DNA of 64,000 nucleotides from Paenibacillus solanacearum. GTDB taxonomy: Bacteria; Bacillota; Bacilli; Paenibacillales; NBRC-103111. Below, piece after piece: positions 17,722 to 25,844 of this stretch. Both the position numbers and the translations under genes were made by a program. The notes below the pieces were generated by a model. It worked only from the letters and a program-made list of their open reading frames with translations. It did no database searches and was not told the DNA's origin. Within the stretch, counting starts at the first letter, position 1. Each line of letters begins with the position of its first letter. The DNA is taken from positions 1 to 64,000 of the forward strand of contig NZ_CAJVAS010000017.1 of the NCBI RefSeq assembly GCF_910593845.1, given 5' to 3'.

Positions 17722-17816
17722 TGTAAGGTCTTTCATTTATTATTGGTTTTTCAGCGCCTCCCTCCTCGGATCGCGCTTTAATATCTCTTGGTTCCCATTG
17801 CTGGGAACCTTTTTTT
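17722..17816 (+). ncRNA. Candidate trans-acting small RNA with anti-Shine-Dalgarno loop
   Basis: The plus strand has TATAAT at 17710-17715, then about 95 bases ending in a textbook terminator (GGTTCCCA/TGGGAACC stem at 17790-17809, followed by seven T). No plus-strand gene precedes it. Inside, AGCGC and GCGCT close a hairpin whose loop contains CTCCCTCCTC, complementary to strong Shine-Dalgarno sequences, including GAGGAGG of the nearby S-layer mRNA. C-rich loops of this kind are known in Bacillales regulatory RNAs such as RoxS/RsaE. No good -35 hexamer is visible, so the promoter call is weak. Confidence 0.5.
17790..17816 (+). terminator. Orphan plus-strand intrinsic terminator
   Basis: A perfect 8-bp stem, 4-base loop and T7 run point only to the plus strand, between two minus-strand genes. 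Confidence 0.8.
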
Positions 17817-17840
17817 ATTCTCTCCTACGGTATAAAAACG

Positions 17841-17869
17841 AAAAAAATCCCCACCGGCATTTCGCCGAT
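17841..17869 (-). terminator. Weak terminator of the AraC gene
   Basis: A 6-bp stem (17853-17858 with 17864-17869) is followed after GGGGA by a T7 run on the minus strand, just past the AraC stop codon. Confidence 0.45.
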
Positions 17870-17886
17870 CGAGATCTCTCGTATAG

Positions 17887-18870
17887 TCAGCTTGGCGTTT
17901 TTTGTTTCATCAGCTTCCGGAACTCGCCGGGCGACGCTTCATACTTCCGCTGAAACAGCCTGTAGAAGGAACGCCATTCCATTCCCACTTCATCGGCGAC
18001 CTGCTCTACGGTCAGCTCTTCGTTGCCCAGCATATCCGCCGCCTGCTCCAGCTGTACTTTCAATATGTATTGGTAAATCGAATAGCCTGATTCTTTCTTG
18101 AATATACGGTTTAAATGCTGCGGCGTATAACCGAACACTCTCGAGAATTCATCAAGATTCAATTTACGGGCGTAATTTTTATGGATATAATCCATGACCC
18201 TTTGCGTCGTGAGCACCGGATAAGACGCTTTTTGCTGCAAGCTTTCGGATTGCAATTTAATTTCCAGCAGCAGCGAGTATACCATCTCCGACAGCTTTAA
18301 CGCCGTGCCTTCTTCCGAGCGCGTTTGTCGCTGCAACCGTTCGATCAGCTCCATCACCCGGTTTGAAGAGTGCAGATCCAGCGGTTTGTGGGCCCGTAAA
18401 CGAAACTGTGACAGTACGAACGGGTTGCAGTCAAAACGTACAGCCGCCGTCTCCCAACCAATGTCCTGTTGTTCGAACTCATGAGTAATACCAGGCTTTA
18501 AGATAACCGCCTGCCCCGGCTTCAGCACAAACTCCTTTTCTCCGTGAAGGCGAAGGACCCCTTTGCCTTTCATGCCGACAATGACCTGACAAACGTGAAA
18601 GCTATATGGACTCGTCACAGGGGAGTCTCTGTGGTAATCGATGGAGCATAGCCGGAGCGGAAGAGAAAGATGCTCACTACCTTGGGCAGCAAACGCTTTG
18701 TAGGGTAACAAGGGCCTTAACTCCTCTCTGTGCTTTTCAACATCTTGACGCTTCAAGGAACCAAGCGAGGGCCTATCCAATTTCGATGTAAATACAGCAG
18801 CCAAGAACATGGCATCGCTTTCATGGAAAATTATATATCTCGAGGCTGGGAACGAAAATAGACAGATCAC
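17887..18870 (-). CDS. AraC-family regulator with cupin sensor domain
   Basis: Transcription factor of up to 327 residues. The middle (about 80-165) is a cupin ligand-binding fold (LRLHGEKEFVLKPGQAVILKPG..HEF), and the C-terminus (about 225-322) holds two helix-turn-helix motifs of the AraC/XylS family ('LNLDEFSRVFGYTPQHLNRIFKKESG', 'TVEQVADEVGMEWRSFYRLFQRKY'). The ligand is probably a sugar. The start is uncertain: the first 55 residues are atypical, and a TTG near 18710 preceded by GAGAGGAG is a good alternative. It lies between the S-layer gene and the second GT39-like gene, so either could be a target. Confidence 0.85.
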   Translation of the reverse strand: MICLFSFPASRYIIFHESDAMFLAAVFTSKLDRPSLGSLKRQDVEKHREELRPLLPYKAFAAQGSEHLSLPLRLCSIDYHRDSPVTSPYSFHVCQVIVGMKGKGVLRLHGEKEFVLKPGQAVILKPGITHEFEQQDIGWETAAVRFDCNPFVLSQFRLRAHKPLDLHSSNRVMELIERLQRQTRSEEGTALKLSEMVYSLLLEIKLQSESLQQKASYPVLTTQRVMDYIHKNYARKLNLDEFSRVFGYTPQHLNRIFKKESGYSIYQYILKVQLEQAADMLGNEELTVEQVADEVGMEWRSFYRLFQRKYEASPGEFRKLMKQKTPS

Positions 18871-18950
18871 AGGTGTTTATGGACGATCTGCAATTCTATT
18901 TTTTTCAATTTGACAACACATTCAAGCCCTCCCTGCTCAGCCGCACACGC

Positions 18951-18976
18951 AAAAGCGCCAGCATGCAGCTGGCGCT
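18951..18976 (-). terminator. Terminator of the GT39-like gene (copy 2)
   Basis: GCGCCAGC and GCTGGCGC form a perfect stem followed by TTTT on the minus strand, about 35 bases after the stop. Confidence 0.75.
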
Positions 18977-19007
18977 TCGGTTCAACAACGATTGGACGTG
19001 GCATCCG

Positions 19008-20372
19008 TCAGCCCGACTGGGCCTTGTTCAGTTCTGCAGAATGATTGTGAATGACTGGAGAAGGGTCTTTGGCTCCTAACCGTCTCCATACGTATTTCAT
19101 AACGAGAAGCGCTGTCTGCAGCACCCGGTCTCCTCCATATCCAATCGCGATCGCAATAAAGGGGATGGCCGGCGCCTTGTATCTGTACATTCCGTCGATG
19201 AAAAAAATGATGCAAAAAATAAATACATTCACAACCATCAACCATAAGATAGACGACTTTCGAAACAGCCGGTTCCGCAATGATGCTATAAGCCCTATAA
19301 AAAATAAAAACGTAGGGAACACTTGTTCCGAAAGTTTGAAAATCCCTTTCAAGCTCGTCAAATCCAAGGTCCATACCCATCTACCGATAAAAGCAAGGGC
19401 TCTTTTCCCGTAGATCACCGCAATGTGATCCCAATTGTTGACGAAAAAGCTAATAATTAAACTGTTCATAATATTCATACGGTAATCGGGCTTATAATAA
19501 TGATCATAAGGCGAGGGACCATCATAAATCCAACCGAAGGCGTAAATGTTGTACAATACTTTCTTGGCATTAAACTGCATAGACGCCATTAACGGGTCCA
19601 GCTTTCCGCTCGTCAAGAGCACTACGGAAGCAACAGCAATGGCCGCAAGAATCCCTCCGATCGCCAGCTTGTGCTTTCTCAAAAAAGCAAGCCAAGTTTC
19701 TTTGCCGACTAGGATTAAGAGATACATCGCGATAAACAATACAGTGATGATGCCCGCCGGACGAAAAACAAACAAATACAATGCCGTAGCGATAAAACAT
19801 ACTTTATAGCTATTCTTTTTCGTGTCCGTCCATTTCAGCAAAAAGTACACGCACAGCAGCTGAAAACTGATGAAAAAGCTGTCCGAAAGAATGTAGGAGG
19901 ACCAAAGCGTAATCGGCCACGTGTGATAGCAGTATAAATAGGAAGCGATCAGTGCGGTTGTGCGATTGAACAGCATCTGTGCGATTTTATAGACGAGAAC
20001 GACGCATAGGGCTGCCGTAACGGTCTGAATGAATATGACGTATACGGGATCTTTGCATATTGCCAGCAGCAGCGCAAGCAACACGTTATACCCGATATAT
20101 AGGATGTCATTCATATCCTGACCGATCGTATGGTTTGCAATCAAGGATTGCGCGTAGTGGATATACCACCGGGTATCGTCCGACTGGGGGAAGCCTTGTT
20201 CCGAGGACAGCAGAAAGTAGAAATATTGCAGTCTTACTTTCAGCGAAAGGAGAACAAACGGTATTAAATACACAAAGTCTTGATACTTCTGAAACAAACG
20301 CCACACCGGTTCTTTATATTTATGAAACCATTGAAACAGCTTGCCTTTCCATCGACCTATCCGGTCATCCAT
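19008..20372 (-). CDS. Polytopic GT39/GT-C-like membrane glycosyltransferase (copy 2)
   Basis: Membrane protein of 454 residues with about ten hydrophobic segments, a clear paralogue of the protein at 11438-12889. The first extracellular loop has an Asp pair region (QGFPQSDDTRWYIHYA) that in GT-C enzymes often carries the catalytic acid. 'QFNAKKVLYNIYAFGW' and 'IIFFIDGMYRYKAPAIPF' are shared with copy 1. The likely role is transfer of a sugar from polyprenyl phosphate to an extracytoplasmic acceptor such as an S-layer protein or wall glycan. The gene is monocistronic with its own promoter candidate and terminator. Confidence 0.8.
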   Translation of the reverse strand: MDDRIGRWKGKLFQWFHKYKEPVWRLFQKYQDFVYLIPFVLLSLKVRLQYFYFLLSSEQGFPQSDDTRWYIHYAQSLIANHTIGQDMNDILYIGYNVLLALLLAICKDPVYVIFIQTVTAALCVVLVYKIAQMLFNRTTALIASYLYCYHTWPITLWSSYILSDSFFISFQLLCVYFLLKWTDTKKNSYKVCFIATALYLFVFRPAGIITVLFIAMYLLILVGKETWLAFLRKHKLAIGGILAAIAVASVVLLTSGKLDPLMASMQFNAKKVLYNIYAFGWIYDGPSPYDHYYKPDYRMNIMNSLIISFFVNNWDHIAVIYGKRALAFIGRWVWTLDLTSLKGIFKLSEQVFPTFLFFIGLIASLRNRLFRKSSILWLMVVNVFIFCIIFFIDGMYRYKAPAIPFIAIAIGYGGDRVLQTALLVMKYVWRRLGAKDPSPVIHNHSAELNKAQSG

Positions 20373-20441
20373 TCATCAACACCCCGCATCTGCCCATAAC
20401 TCGCTGCTTTTTGTCTATTTCTCATTCTGATAACGCTTTCA

Positions 20442-20470
20442 ATTATATGAAGCATCCTTCGCAATGGAAA
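20442..20470 (-). promoter_or_regulatory. Candidate promoter of GT39-like copy 2
   Basis: TTTCCA (20465-20470), a 17-base spacer and TATAAT (20442-20447) on the minus strand, about 70 bases before the start codon. Confidence 0.4.
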
Positions 20471-20499
20471 TAGACAAATTGCAGAACTATATGGACAAA

Positions 20500-22008
20500 T
20501 TACCGTTGGCGGGATTGAACGTATTCCGAAGGAGAAAGGCCGGTCCGCTTCTTGAACACCCGGCTGAAGTACAGCTGGTCGGCATACCCGACTTCGCTTG
20601 CTACTTGTTTCAGCAGCAAGTGAGGCTGACCGTCCATAATCCGTTTGGCTTCGTTCATGCGGTAATCCATCAAATACTCCAGCGGGGTCAGCCCGATTTC
20701 TTTTTTGAAAAGAACGCTCAAATAGTTGGGGACAAGCCCAAATTCGCGCGAAAGGCTTTGCATGGAAATCGCTTCGCGGTAGTTCGCCTTTAAATATTGC
20801 TCCACCAGTTCAACGACGCTGTACGCCGAAGCAGGCTTGTGCTCCAAGCCCGCGGACTGGAACAACCCGTTAAAAAACAGTGCGAGCTTGCCGTTCAAAT
20901 CTTCGTAGCTTAACGACTGGGAGACGAGCATTTCCAGATCCAGCTGCCGGTTGAGACCATGCTGGCCAAGCCCCGCCAACACGCGGAACAACGTCTGCAT
21001 AATCACATACTGCGTAGCCTGTCCCGCTTCCCAGCTCGCCGTTAGCCTCTGCCATTCTTCCGCGAGCAGCTCGTATTTTTTGTACTCCACAGCCTCCATC
21101 ACTCTTGCCGTTTCTTCCGCGAACGACCGCTGAGCGCCGTCCTTATCTTTGAGCGCATGATCGTTCAAATACAACAAGGATGATTTTACGAAAATCAAGG
21201 ACTGAAGCAGCTCTCTACGCAGTTGCTTACTGCTGGCCGACAGTTGATTCACCGACAGACCGGAATCGATCGCAACGGTCACAGGCACGGGACTGGACGC
21301 AGCTTGTCCGATCAATTCGTCCATTGCCTTGCGCAGAAGTGCTTCTGCGTCATCCCGATTGGCAGCAAGCACGATGAGCCGTTCGTTCGACCGCTCGCCC
21401 TGTGCGATCCAATGACGAATCGCATAGGACTCCAGCGAGCCCAGGCAGTTTGAGACCAAGCCGGACTGCCAGAACGACTCGCCCGGGCTCATGTCGACAA
21501 CGCCATTGCTGTAAGGACCTGCGCATACAAGAAGCAGCGTATAGTAAGCGTAGTTTAGTACCGGTAGACAATATTCCGATGGCGCACCCTGCAGCAGCAT
21601 CTCGACGGTTTCCTGCTCCTTCGAGCGCAGAAGCTGCTCATGCTTCTGCTTCAGCTTGCCCAGTAATTCTCGCAGCGCATCGGCCGTAATCGGCTTAAGC
21701 AAATAATCCGATGCGTGCATCAGCATCGCTTCCCGAATATAATCGTAATCGGAGTAGGCGCTGATGACGGCCGTCAGCAGGTCAGGCTTACGCAGCCTTG
21801 CTTCGCGCAATAGCTGCATCCCGTCCATACGCGGCATGCGCATATCCGTAAGCAATACATCGGGATCGAATTCATCGATCATATCGAGCGCCTCGGCTCC
21901 GTCGTAAGCTTCCGCTACGCAGAAGCTGTCGCCGTCCAATTTGGCGATCAGCTTTTTCATGCCGCTGCTGATTGCTACCTCGTCATCCACAAGCAATATT
22001 TTGATCAA
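20500..22008 (-). CDS. YesN-type response regulator with AraC DNA-binding domain
   Basis: Response regulator of 502 residues. The N-terminal receiver (about 1-120) has the acidic pocket D9-D10-E11, phospho-acceptor D55 (LLTDMRMP) and conserved Lys in LLKPI. A long middle linker is followed by a C-terminal AraC-type double helix-turn-helix (about 400-500; 'SMQSLSREFGLVPNYLSVLFKKEIG' and 'LLKQVASEVGYADQLYFSRVFKK'). The TTG start at 22008 is supported by AGGAGG nine bases upstream. It overlaps the cognate kinase gene by 26 bases, so the two are translationally coupled. Such pairs generally control sugar-uptake genes; the nearest target is not obvious here. Confidence 0.9.
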   Translation of the reverse strand: MIKILLVDDEVAISSGMKKLIAKLDGDSFCVAEAYDGAEALDMIDEFDPDVLLTDMRMPRMDGMQLLREARLRKPDLLTAVISAYSDYDYIREAMLMHASDYLLKPITADALRELLGKLKQKHEQLLRSKEQETVEMLLQGAPSEYCLPVLNYAYYTLLLVCAGPYSNGVVDMSPGESFWQSGLVSNCLGSLESYAIRHWIAQGERSNERLIVLAANRDDAEALLRKAMDELIGQAASSPVPVTVAIDSGLSVNQLSASSKQLRRELLQSLIFVKSSLLYLNDHALKDKDGAQRSFAEETARVMEAVEYKKYELLAEEWQRLTASWEAGQATQYVIMQTLFRVLAGLGQHGLNRQLDLEMLVSQSLSYEDLNGKLALFFNGLFQSAGLEHKPASAYSVVELVEQYLKANYREAISMQSLSREFGLVPNYLSVLFKKEIGLTPLEYLMDYRMNEAKRIMDGQPHLLLKQVASEVGYADQLYFSRVFKKRTGLSPSEYVQSRQR

Positions 22009-23716
22009 TCCAGTCTTCCTCCTCTGTCAACCTGCAGCCCAAGTAAATAAATGCCCCGCCCGCTTCATTGTTGCCGATGTCGAATTGCAGCGCGCTGCCG
22101 AACGTATGATGCAATCGGATGTACGTGTTCATGATGCCTACGCTGCCTTGATCGCTAAACAATCCGGTTCGTTTGAAATCATTCTGTTTGTCGGTAAACG
22201 TTCTCAAATATTCACTATCGAACCCGTCGCCGTCATCGCGAATATGAACGCTCCAGCCCGCATCGGTAACGGAAATGTGCAGCTCGATGCGCCATGGGTA
22301 TTTTTTGCCTTCGAAGCCATGCTTCACGCAGTTTTCCAAAAACGGCTGTACGGTTAGCTTCGGCACGCATACTTTGCCAAGATCCCCTTCAATCCGAACA
22401 TCAACAAACAGATGCCCGCGATAACGTGTCTCCATAATGTCAAGATAACGAAGCGTATGATCGATTTCTTCTTTTAGCGAAACGAGCTCGCGACTTTCAT
22501 AAGATATGTAGCGAAGCATTTGTACCAGCTCGCTCGTAATTTTCATAATCTCTTCGTTCCCGTCCTCCATGCCGAGCATGCCGATGAGCGTTAACGTATT
22601 GTACAGAAAATGCGGGTTCATTTGAGCTTGCAGCGCCAAAAACTGAGCCTGGAGCTCGCGCGAATGCGCATCGACCGCCTGCTGCTTTGATTCCTCAAGC
22701 CGCTGCAGCATATCCTTGAAGGCGCGGTGCAAGTGTACGATTTCGTTGTGCGTCTCCCGGTCGTCCCACCGGGCGAACAACTTCTCCAGCTCTGCATTCG
22801 CGCGCGCATCCCCGGGAAGCCGGGCCATCGCCTGGCTTAGCTGCACAAGCGGCCTTGTCGTTTTTGTCGTAAAAAAATAAAACATCGCCAGCGAAATCAG
22901 CGACAGCCCCGCCGCAATGGCCGCCATCCAGTAACCGGTCTCCCTCGCGGACTTCAGCAGCAAATCAATAGGCTGCGTCACGACAAGCCTCCAGCCGGAA
23001 TTGCGCAAATTTTGCTCGGCCGTCACTTCCTGGACCGACGGGGCCGGAAGCGGGGTGAGCGGGTGTATGACCTGGCGGTCTCCCCCGTATAAAATCACTT
23101 GCTTGCCGTTCGTTATGTATTTGCCTTTGGACAAGATGGCATCCAAATAGGAATACGGAATTTGAATTTCGATCAGCGTGCCCAGCGCTCCCTTGCGAAC
23201 AACGGAAACGACCATTTTCCCCTTCGAATCCCAGTCGTCCCGGTGAGGTGCGAGCACAAGACGGTCGGTCCGCGTCAGATCGTCAAACCAGGTAAGGCTC
23301 GTAATTTTTTTCTTCACCTGATCCCTGTTGTAGTTGGCGCCAAACGTTAAAAAGGTGCCGGACTCTTTTATAATCGAGATGCGGTTAAATCCGTCGGGAT
23401 CAATATTAAGGCCCAAAATCATTTTATTAAACACGTTGAGCACTGGTTTATTGTTCAAATCCGACGTTTCTTTCATCCAGTTTTCGATTGAGGGGTTATA
23501 CAGCGCGTTAATCGCGAGCAAATCCGCCGAATCGATAATGGTGCTGAGCTGCTCGGCGAGGATCGTCGCTTCCCGCCGTAGGGATCCGTTCAGCGTCTGG
23601 TATGCCATACTTTTGTAATAATGGTAAAATATTGCGTAAGAGAGAGGAATAATCAAAAACACGATCAGCGAGTAAATCGCAAACAGCCGGGTCCGTAGAC
23701 TCCATTTCTGCAGCAT
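21983..23716 (-). CDS. YesM-type sensor histidine kinase
   Basis: Membrane sensor kinase of 577 residues. Two membrane helices (about 9-30 and 268-290) flank an extracellular dCache-like sensor domain. A HAMP domain (about 295-350), the HisKA_7/His_kinase phospho-acceptor motif 'QAQMNPHFLYNTL', and a HATPase_c domain with 'VQPFLENCVKHGFEG' and 'DDGDGFD' follow. It would phosphorylate the overlapping AraC-type regulator. The start at 23716 is preceded by AAAGGAG; the upstream in-frame codon at 23737 has no ribosome binding site. Confidence 0.9.
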   Translation of the reverse strand: MLQKWSLRTRLFAIYSLIVFLIIPLSYAIFYHYYKSMAYQTLNGSLRREATILAEQLSTIIDSADLLAINALYNPSIENWMKETSDLNNKPVLNVFNKMILGLNIDPDGFNRISIIKESGTFLTFGANYNRDQVKKKITSLTWFDDLTRTDRLVLAPHRDDWDSKGKMVVSVVRKGALGTLIEIQIPYSYLDAILSKGKYITNGKQVILYGGDRQVIHPLTPLPAPSVQEVTAEQNLRNSGWRLVVTQPIDLLLKSARETGYWMAAIAAGLSLISLAMFYFFTTKTTRPLVQLSQAMARLPGDARANAELEKLFARWDDRETHNEIVHLHRAFKDMLQRLEESKQQAVDAHSRELQAQFLALQAQMNPHFLYNTLTLIGMLGMEDGNEEIMKITSELVQMLRYISYESRELVSLKEEIDHTLRYLDIMETRYRGHLFVDVRIEGDLGKVCVPKLTVQPFLENCVKHGFEGKKYPWRIELHISVTDAGWSVHIRDDGDGFDSEYLRTFTDKQNDFKRTGLFSDQGSVGIMNTYIRLHHTFGSALQFDIGNNEAGGAFIYLGCRLTEEEDWIDQNIACG

Positions 23717-23789
23717 GGCGACGGCTCCTTTAATCAAGCGAGTGGAGAAAAGAACGATAATTCAATGTGCGGACAAGCAGATTACGTAA

Positions 23790-23819
23790 ATTCTATCATT
23801 GACGAGCGGAAAATGTAAA
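23790..23819 (-). promoter_or_regulatory. Promoter of the kinase-regulator operon
   Basis: TTTACA (23814-23819), an 18-base spacer and TAGAAT (23790-23795) with a TG extension, on the minus strand. The predicted leader is about 67 bases. Confidence 0.6.
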
Positions 23820-23833
23820 ATAAAAATAAAATA

Positions 23834-23867
23834 TAAAAAAAACGCCGAGCTTGTCGTTCGCCGGCGT
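23834..23867 (-). terminator. Minus-strand terminator upstream of the kinase promoter
   Basis: ACGCCG (23842-23847) pairs with CGGCGT (23862-23867), and an eight-T run follows on the minus strand. It points at no minus-strand gene: the region to its right is a plus-strand gene. It may insulate the kinase operon from antisense transcription. Confidence 0.6.
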
Positions 23868-23947
23868 CGTGCCAAAATCACTATTATTATAGAAGACTCG
23901 GGTGCGAAGTGATGCGTGAACCGCGACCGATGCAGAGGAGTGGCGAG

Positions 23948-24415
23948 TTGAACAACCGAATCGTTTGTGCTGTGACATTTGGTTTATGTATCGTTTTCAT
24001 AGCGCTGGTAAAGGTATGTACGATCCCGCCTGGCCGCATATCCGGCAATGGCAATCCCGGCTTACTCATCCTCTTGGCTGCATTGTTCCCGTATGCGGTA
24101 TTGGTGGCGTCTGTCTGCATCGAATCCGTCAAGCTTCTCTCCAGAGCGGGTATGAGCAATGGAAAATTGGCGATTTCAACGATCGTCTTGTCGCTGTCGA
24201 TCGCCTTTTGCGCTGACGCTCAGGTTGAGGCGTATCACCGACTGCTGCACGAGCTTGGCGGAGATGCCGCTAACCCGGACTCGAAAATATACCGTCTTTT
24301 TATTGTTAACCAATATACGAATACAATATTCTTTAACGCGAACATCGTTTGCATCGGGATAGGGAGTGCCATGCTGCTTGGCATGTTTCTCTATGCTTTG
24401 AAGAAGAAACGATAA
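23948..24415 (+). CDS. Small membrane protein of unknown function
   Basis: A 155-residue integral membrane protein with four predicted helices (about 5-25, 36-60, 68-90, 128-150) and a short loop containing 'EAYHRLLHELGGD'. No family motif is recognised. I chose the TTG at 23948 because GAGGAG lies seven bases upstream; an in-frame ATG at 23909 lacks a ribosome binding site. Base composition is ordinary for the window. The gene is isolated between the divergent kinase operon and the GAF-regulator operon, with no visible terminator. Confidence 0.6.
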   Translation: MNNRIVCAVTFGLCIVFIALVKVCTIPPGRISGNGNPGLLILLAALFPYAVLVASVCIESVKLLSRAGMSNGKLAISTIVLSLSIAFCADAQVEAYHRLLHELGGDAANPDSKIYRLFIVNQYTNTIFFNANIVCIGIGSAMLLGMFLYALKKKR

Positions 24416-24536
24416 TTCAAGCCGTTTTCTCGCTGGCTCGCGGTTCAGCGCTTTGCTGGATAACATATACCTGCTTTACTCCTGTTAAGCATGTGAGAAA
24501 AATCACAGGATCCCGCGACGTCCGCGAATGGCCGCA

Positions 24537-24546
24537 GGGTTTTCCC
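24537..24546. promoter_or_regulatory. GGG-N4-CCC dyad 1 (NreC-like operator)
   Basis: CAGGGTTTTCCCTG fits the GGG-N4-CCC core reported for the staphylococcal NreC site (TAGGG-N4-CCCTA). It is upstream of the GAF-regulator-kinase operon. Confidence 0.55.
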
Positions 24547-24560
24547 TGAGCTTGTTTTAA

Positions 24561-24570
24561 GGGAATTCCC
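24561..24570. promoter_or_regulatory. GGG-N4-CCC dyad 2 (NreC-like operator)
   Basis: GGGAATTCCC, a perfect palindrome centred 24 bases from dyad 1 and about 85 bases before the GAF gene start. Confidence 0.55.
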
Positions 24571-24653
24571 CGAATTACAAATGCGAATAGAACGATTACA
24601 ATAAGATCAGACGATACTTACGCATTTTACACTCATGAACGGAGGCGCCTAGC

Positions 24654-25094
24654 ATGACCGTGACCGCGCTGCAAATCACGAACGAACTGGATCGCTTATG
24701 CCACCTTACGGCAAGCGATTTCGCTTCTTTGTCGCTGGCCGGGCCGAACGGGCAGCGGCTGCAGTGGCAATATGCTTATGGCAACCGGAACGACCGCTAT
24801 CGAAGAATGGTCGTAAAACCGGGGGCCGGCCTCGACGGTCTGGCGCTGCGCACAGGAAAGCCGGTCATTTGGCACGAGCAGGATAAACGAAGCGGCAACC
24901 TGCCAGGCGAATGTCCGCTGCTTTCGGCAGAGCAGCTTCAAAGCGCGGCGGTGGTTCCCCTGCTGCAGGGCCATGCGGTGATCGGCTTGCTGCTGGCAGC
25001 CAGGCGTTCGCTGACGCCGTATACAGGCGATGATCTGTCAATCATCCAACAGGGGCTGCCGGCCATGATCCTGCTGCTCAATAATGTAACCTGA
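24654..25094 (+). CDS. NreA-like GAF domain protein
   Basis: A single-domain GAF protein of 146 residues, predicted cytoplasmic. The fold is recognised from 'CHLTASDFASLSLAGPNG', the central 'VVKPGAGLDGLALRTGKPVIW', and the end 'AVVPLLQGHAVIGLLLAARRSLTPYTGDDLSIIQQ'. In staphylococci, NreA is a nitrate-binding GAF protein that restrains kinase NreB; size, fold and gene company match here. Order is GAF, regulator, kinase rather than A-B-C. GGAGG lies eight bases before the ATG. A ligand other than nitrate is possible. Confidence 0.78.
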   Translation: MTVTALQITNELDRLCHLTASDFASLSLAGPNGQRLQWQYAYGNRNDRYRRMVVKPGAGLDGLALRTGKPVIWHEQDKRSGNLPGECPLLSAEQLQSAAVVPLLQGHAVIGLLLAARRSLTPYTGDDLSIIQQGLPAMILLLNNVT

Positions 25095-25120
25095 ATTCCG
25101 GAAAACATGGTTTCCGGAAT
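25095..25120 (+). terminator. Hairpin between the GAF and regulator genes
   Basis: ATTCCGGAAA and TTTCCGGAAT form a perfect 10-bp stem followed by GTTTGTTTGT. The tail is only moderately T-rich, so partial termination or mRNA processing is likely. Confidence 0.5.
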
Positions 25121-25190
25121 GTTTGTTTGTCTGCTATAGTGGTTATAACAACATCATCGGCAGCGCGCCGTTTAAAGAAAGGAGTCCCTC

Positions 25191-25844
25191 ATGATAAAGC
25201 TATTATTGGTCGACGACCATGCCGTAGTCCGGTCGGGACTGAAGATGCTGCTGAACGGTAAAGAACAAATCGAGATCGTCGGTGAGGCCGCGGATGGAGA
25301 CGAGGCCATTCAAGCCGCGAGCGTACTGCATCCTAACGTCGTGCTGATGGATCTGAACATGCCTCACGGCAAGGACGGACTAACGGCGACAGCCGAAATG
25401 AAACAGCAGTTTCCCGATATTGCCGTCCTCATCCTGACCATGCACGACGATGAGGAGTATTTATTCCGCGGCATTCAGGCGGGCGCCTCAGGCTACATAT
25501 TGAAAAGCGCACCGCACGAGGAGCTGTTAGCGGCGATCCGGCTTGTCGCCGCGGGCCAGGCTTATTTGTACCCGACGGCGACCAAGCGGCTGATGGGCGA
25601 ATATTTGGAGAAGTTGAAGCATGGCGAAAACACCGGCACGTATGAAACGCTCTCCGAACGGGAAAAAGAAATTTTGTCGCTGATCGCCAAAGGATACAGC
25701 AACAAAGAAATTGCCGAGCAGCTGGTCATCAGCGTCAAGACGGTGGAGACCCATAAAAGCAATGTCATGGAAAAGCTCGGACTGAAGACAAGACCGGAAC
25801 TGGTCAAATATGCGCTAAAGAAAGGACTGCTCCAGTTTGAATAA
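25191..25844 (+). CDS. NarL/FixJ-family response regulator (NreC-like)
   Basis: Two-domain response regulator of 217 residues. The receiver (1-120) has the acidic pair D8-D9, phospho-acceptor D54 (VLMDLNMP) and Lys in ILKSA. The C-terminal LuxR-type helix-turn-helix is at about 150-212 (LSEREKEILSLIAKGYSNKEIA..). AAAGGAG lies six bases before the ATG. The next gene begins inside its stop codon region (8-base overlap), so regulator and kinase are coupled. By family analogy it would bind the GGG-N4-CCC dyads upstream of the operon. Confidence 0.9.
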   Translation: MIKLLLVDDHAVVRSGLKMLLNGKEQIEIVGEAADGDEAIQAASVLHPNVVLMDLNMPHGKDGLTATAEMKQQFPDIAVLILTMHDDEEYLFRGIQAGASGYILKSAPHEELLAAIRLVAAGQAYLYPTATKRLMGEYLEKLKHGENTGTYETLSEREKEILSLIAKGYSNKEIAEQLVISVKTVETHKSNVMEKLGLKTRPELVKYALKKGLLQFE

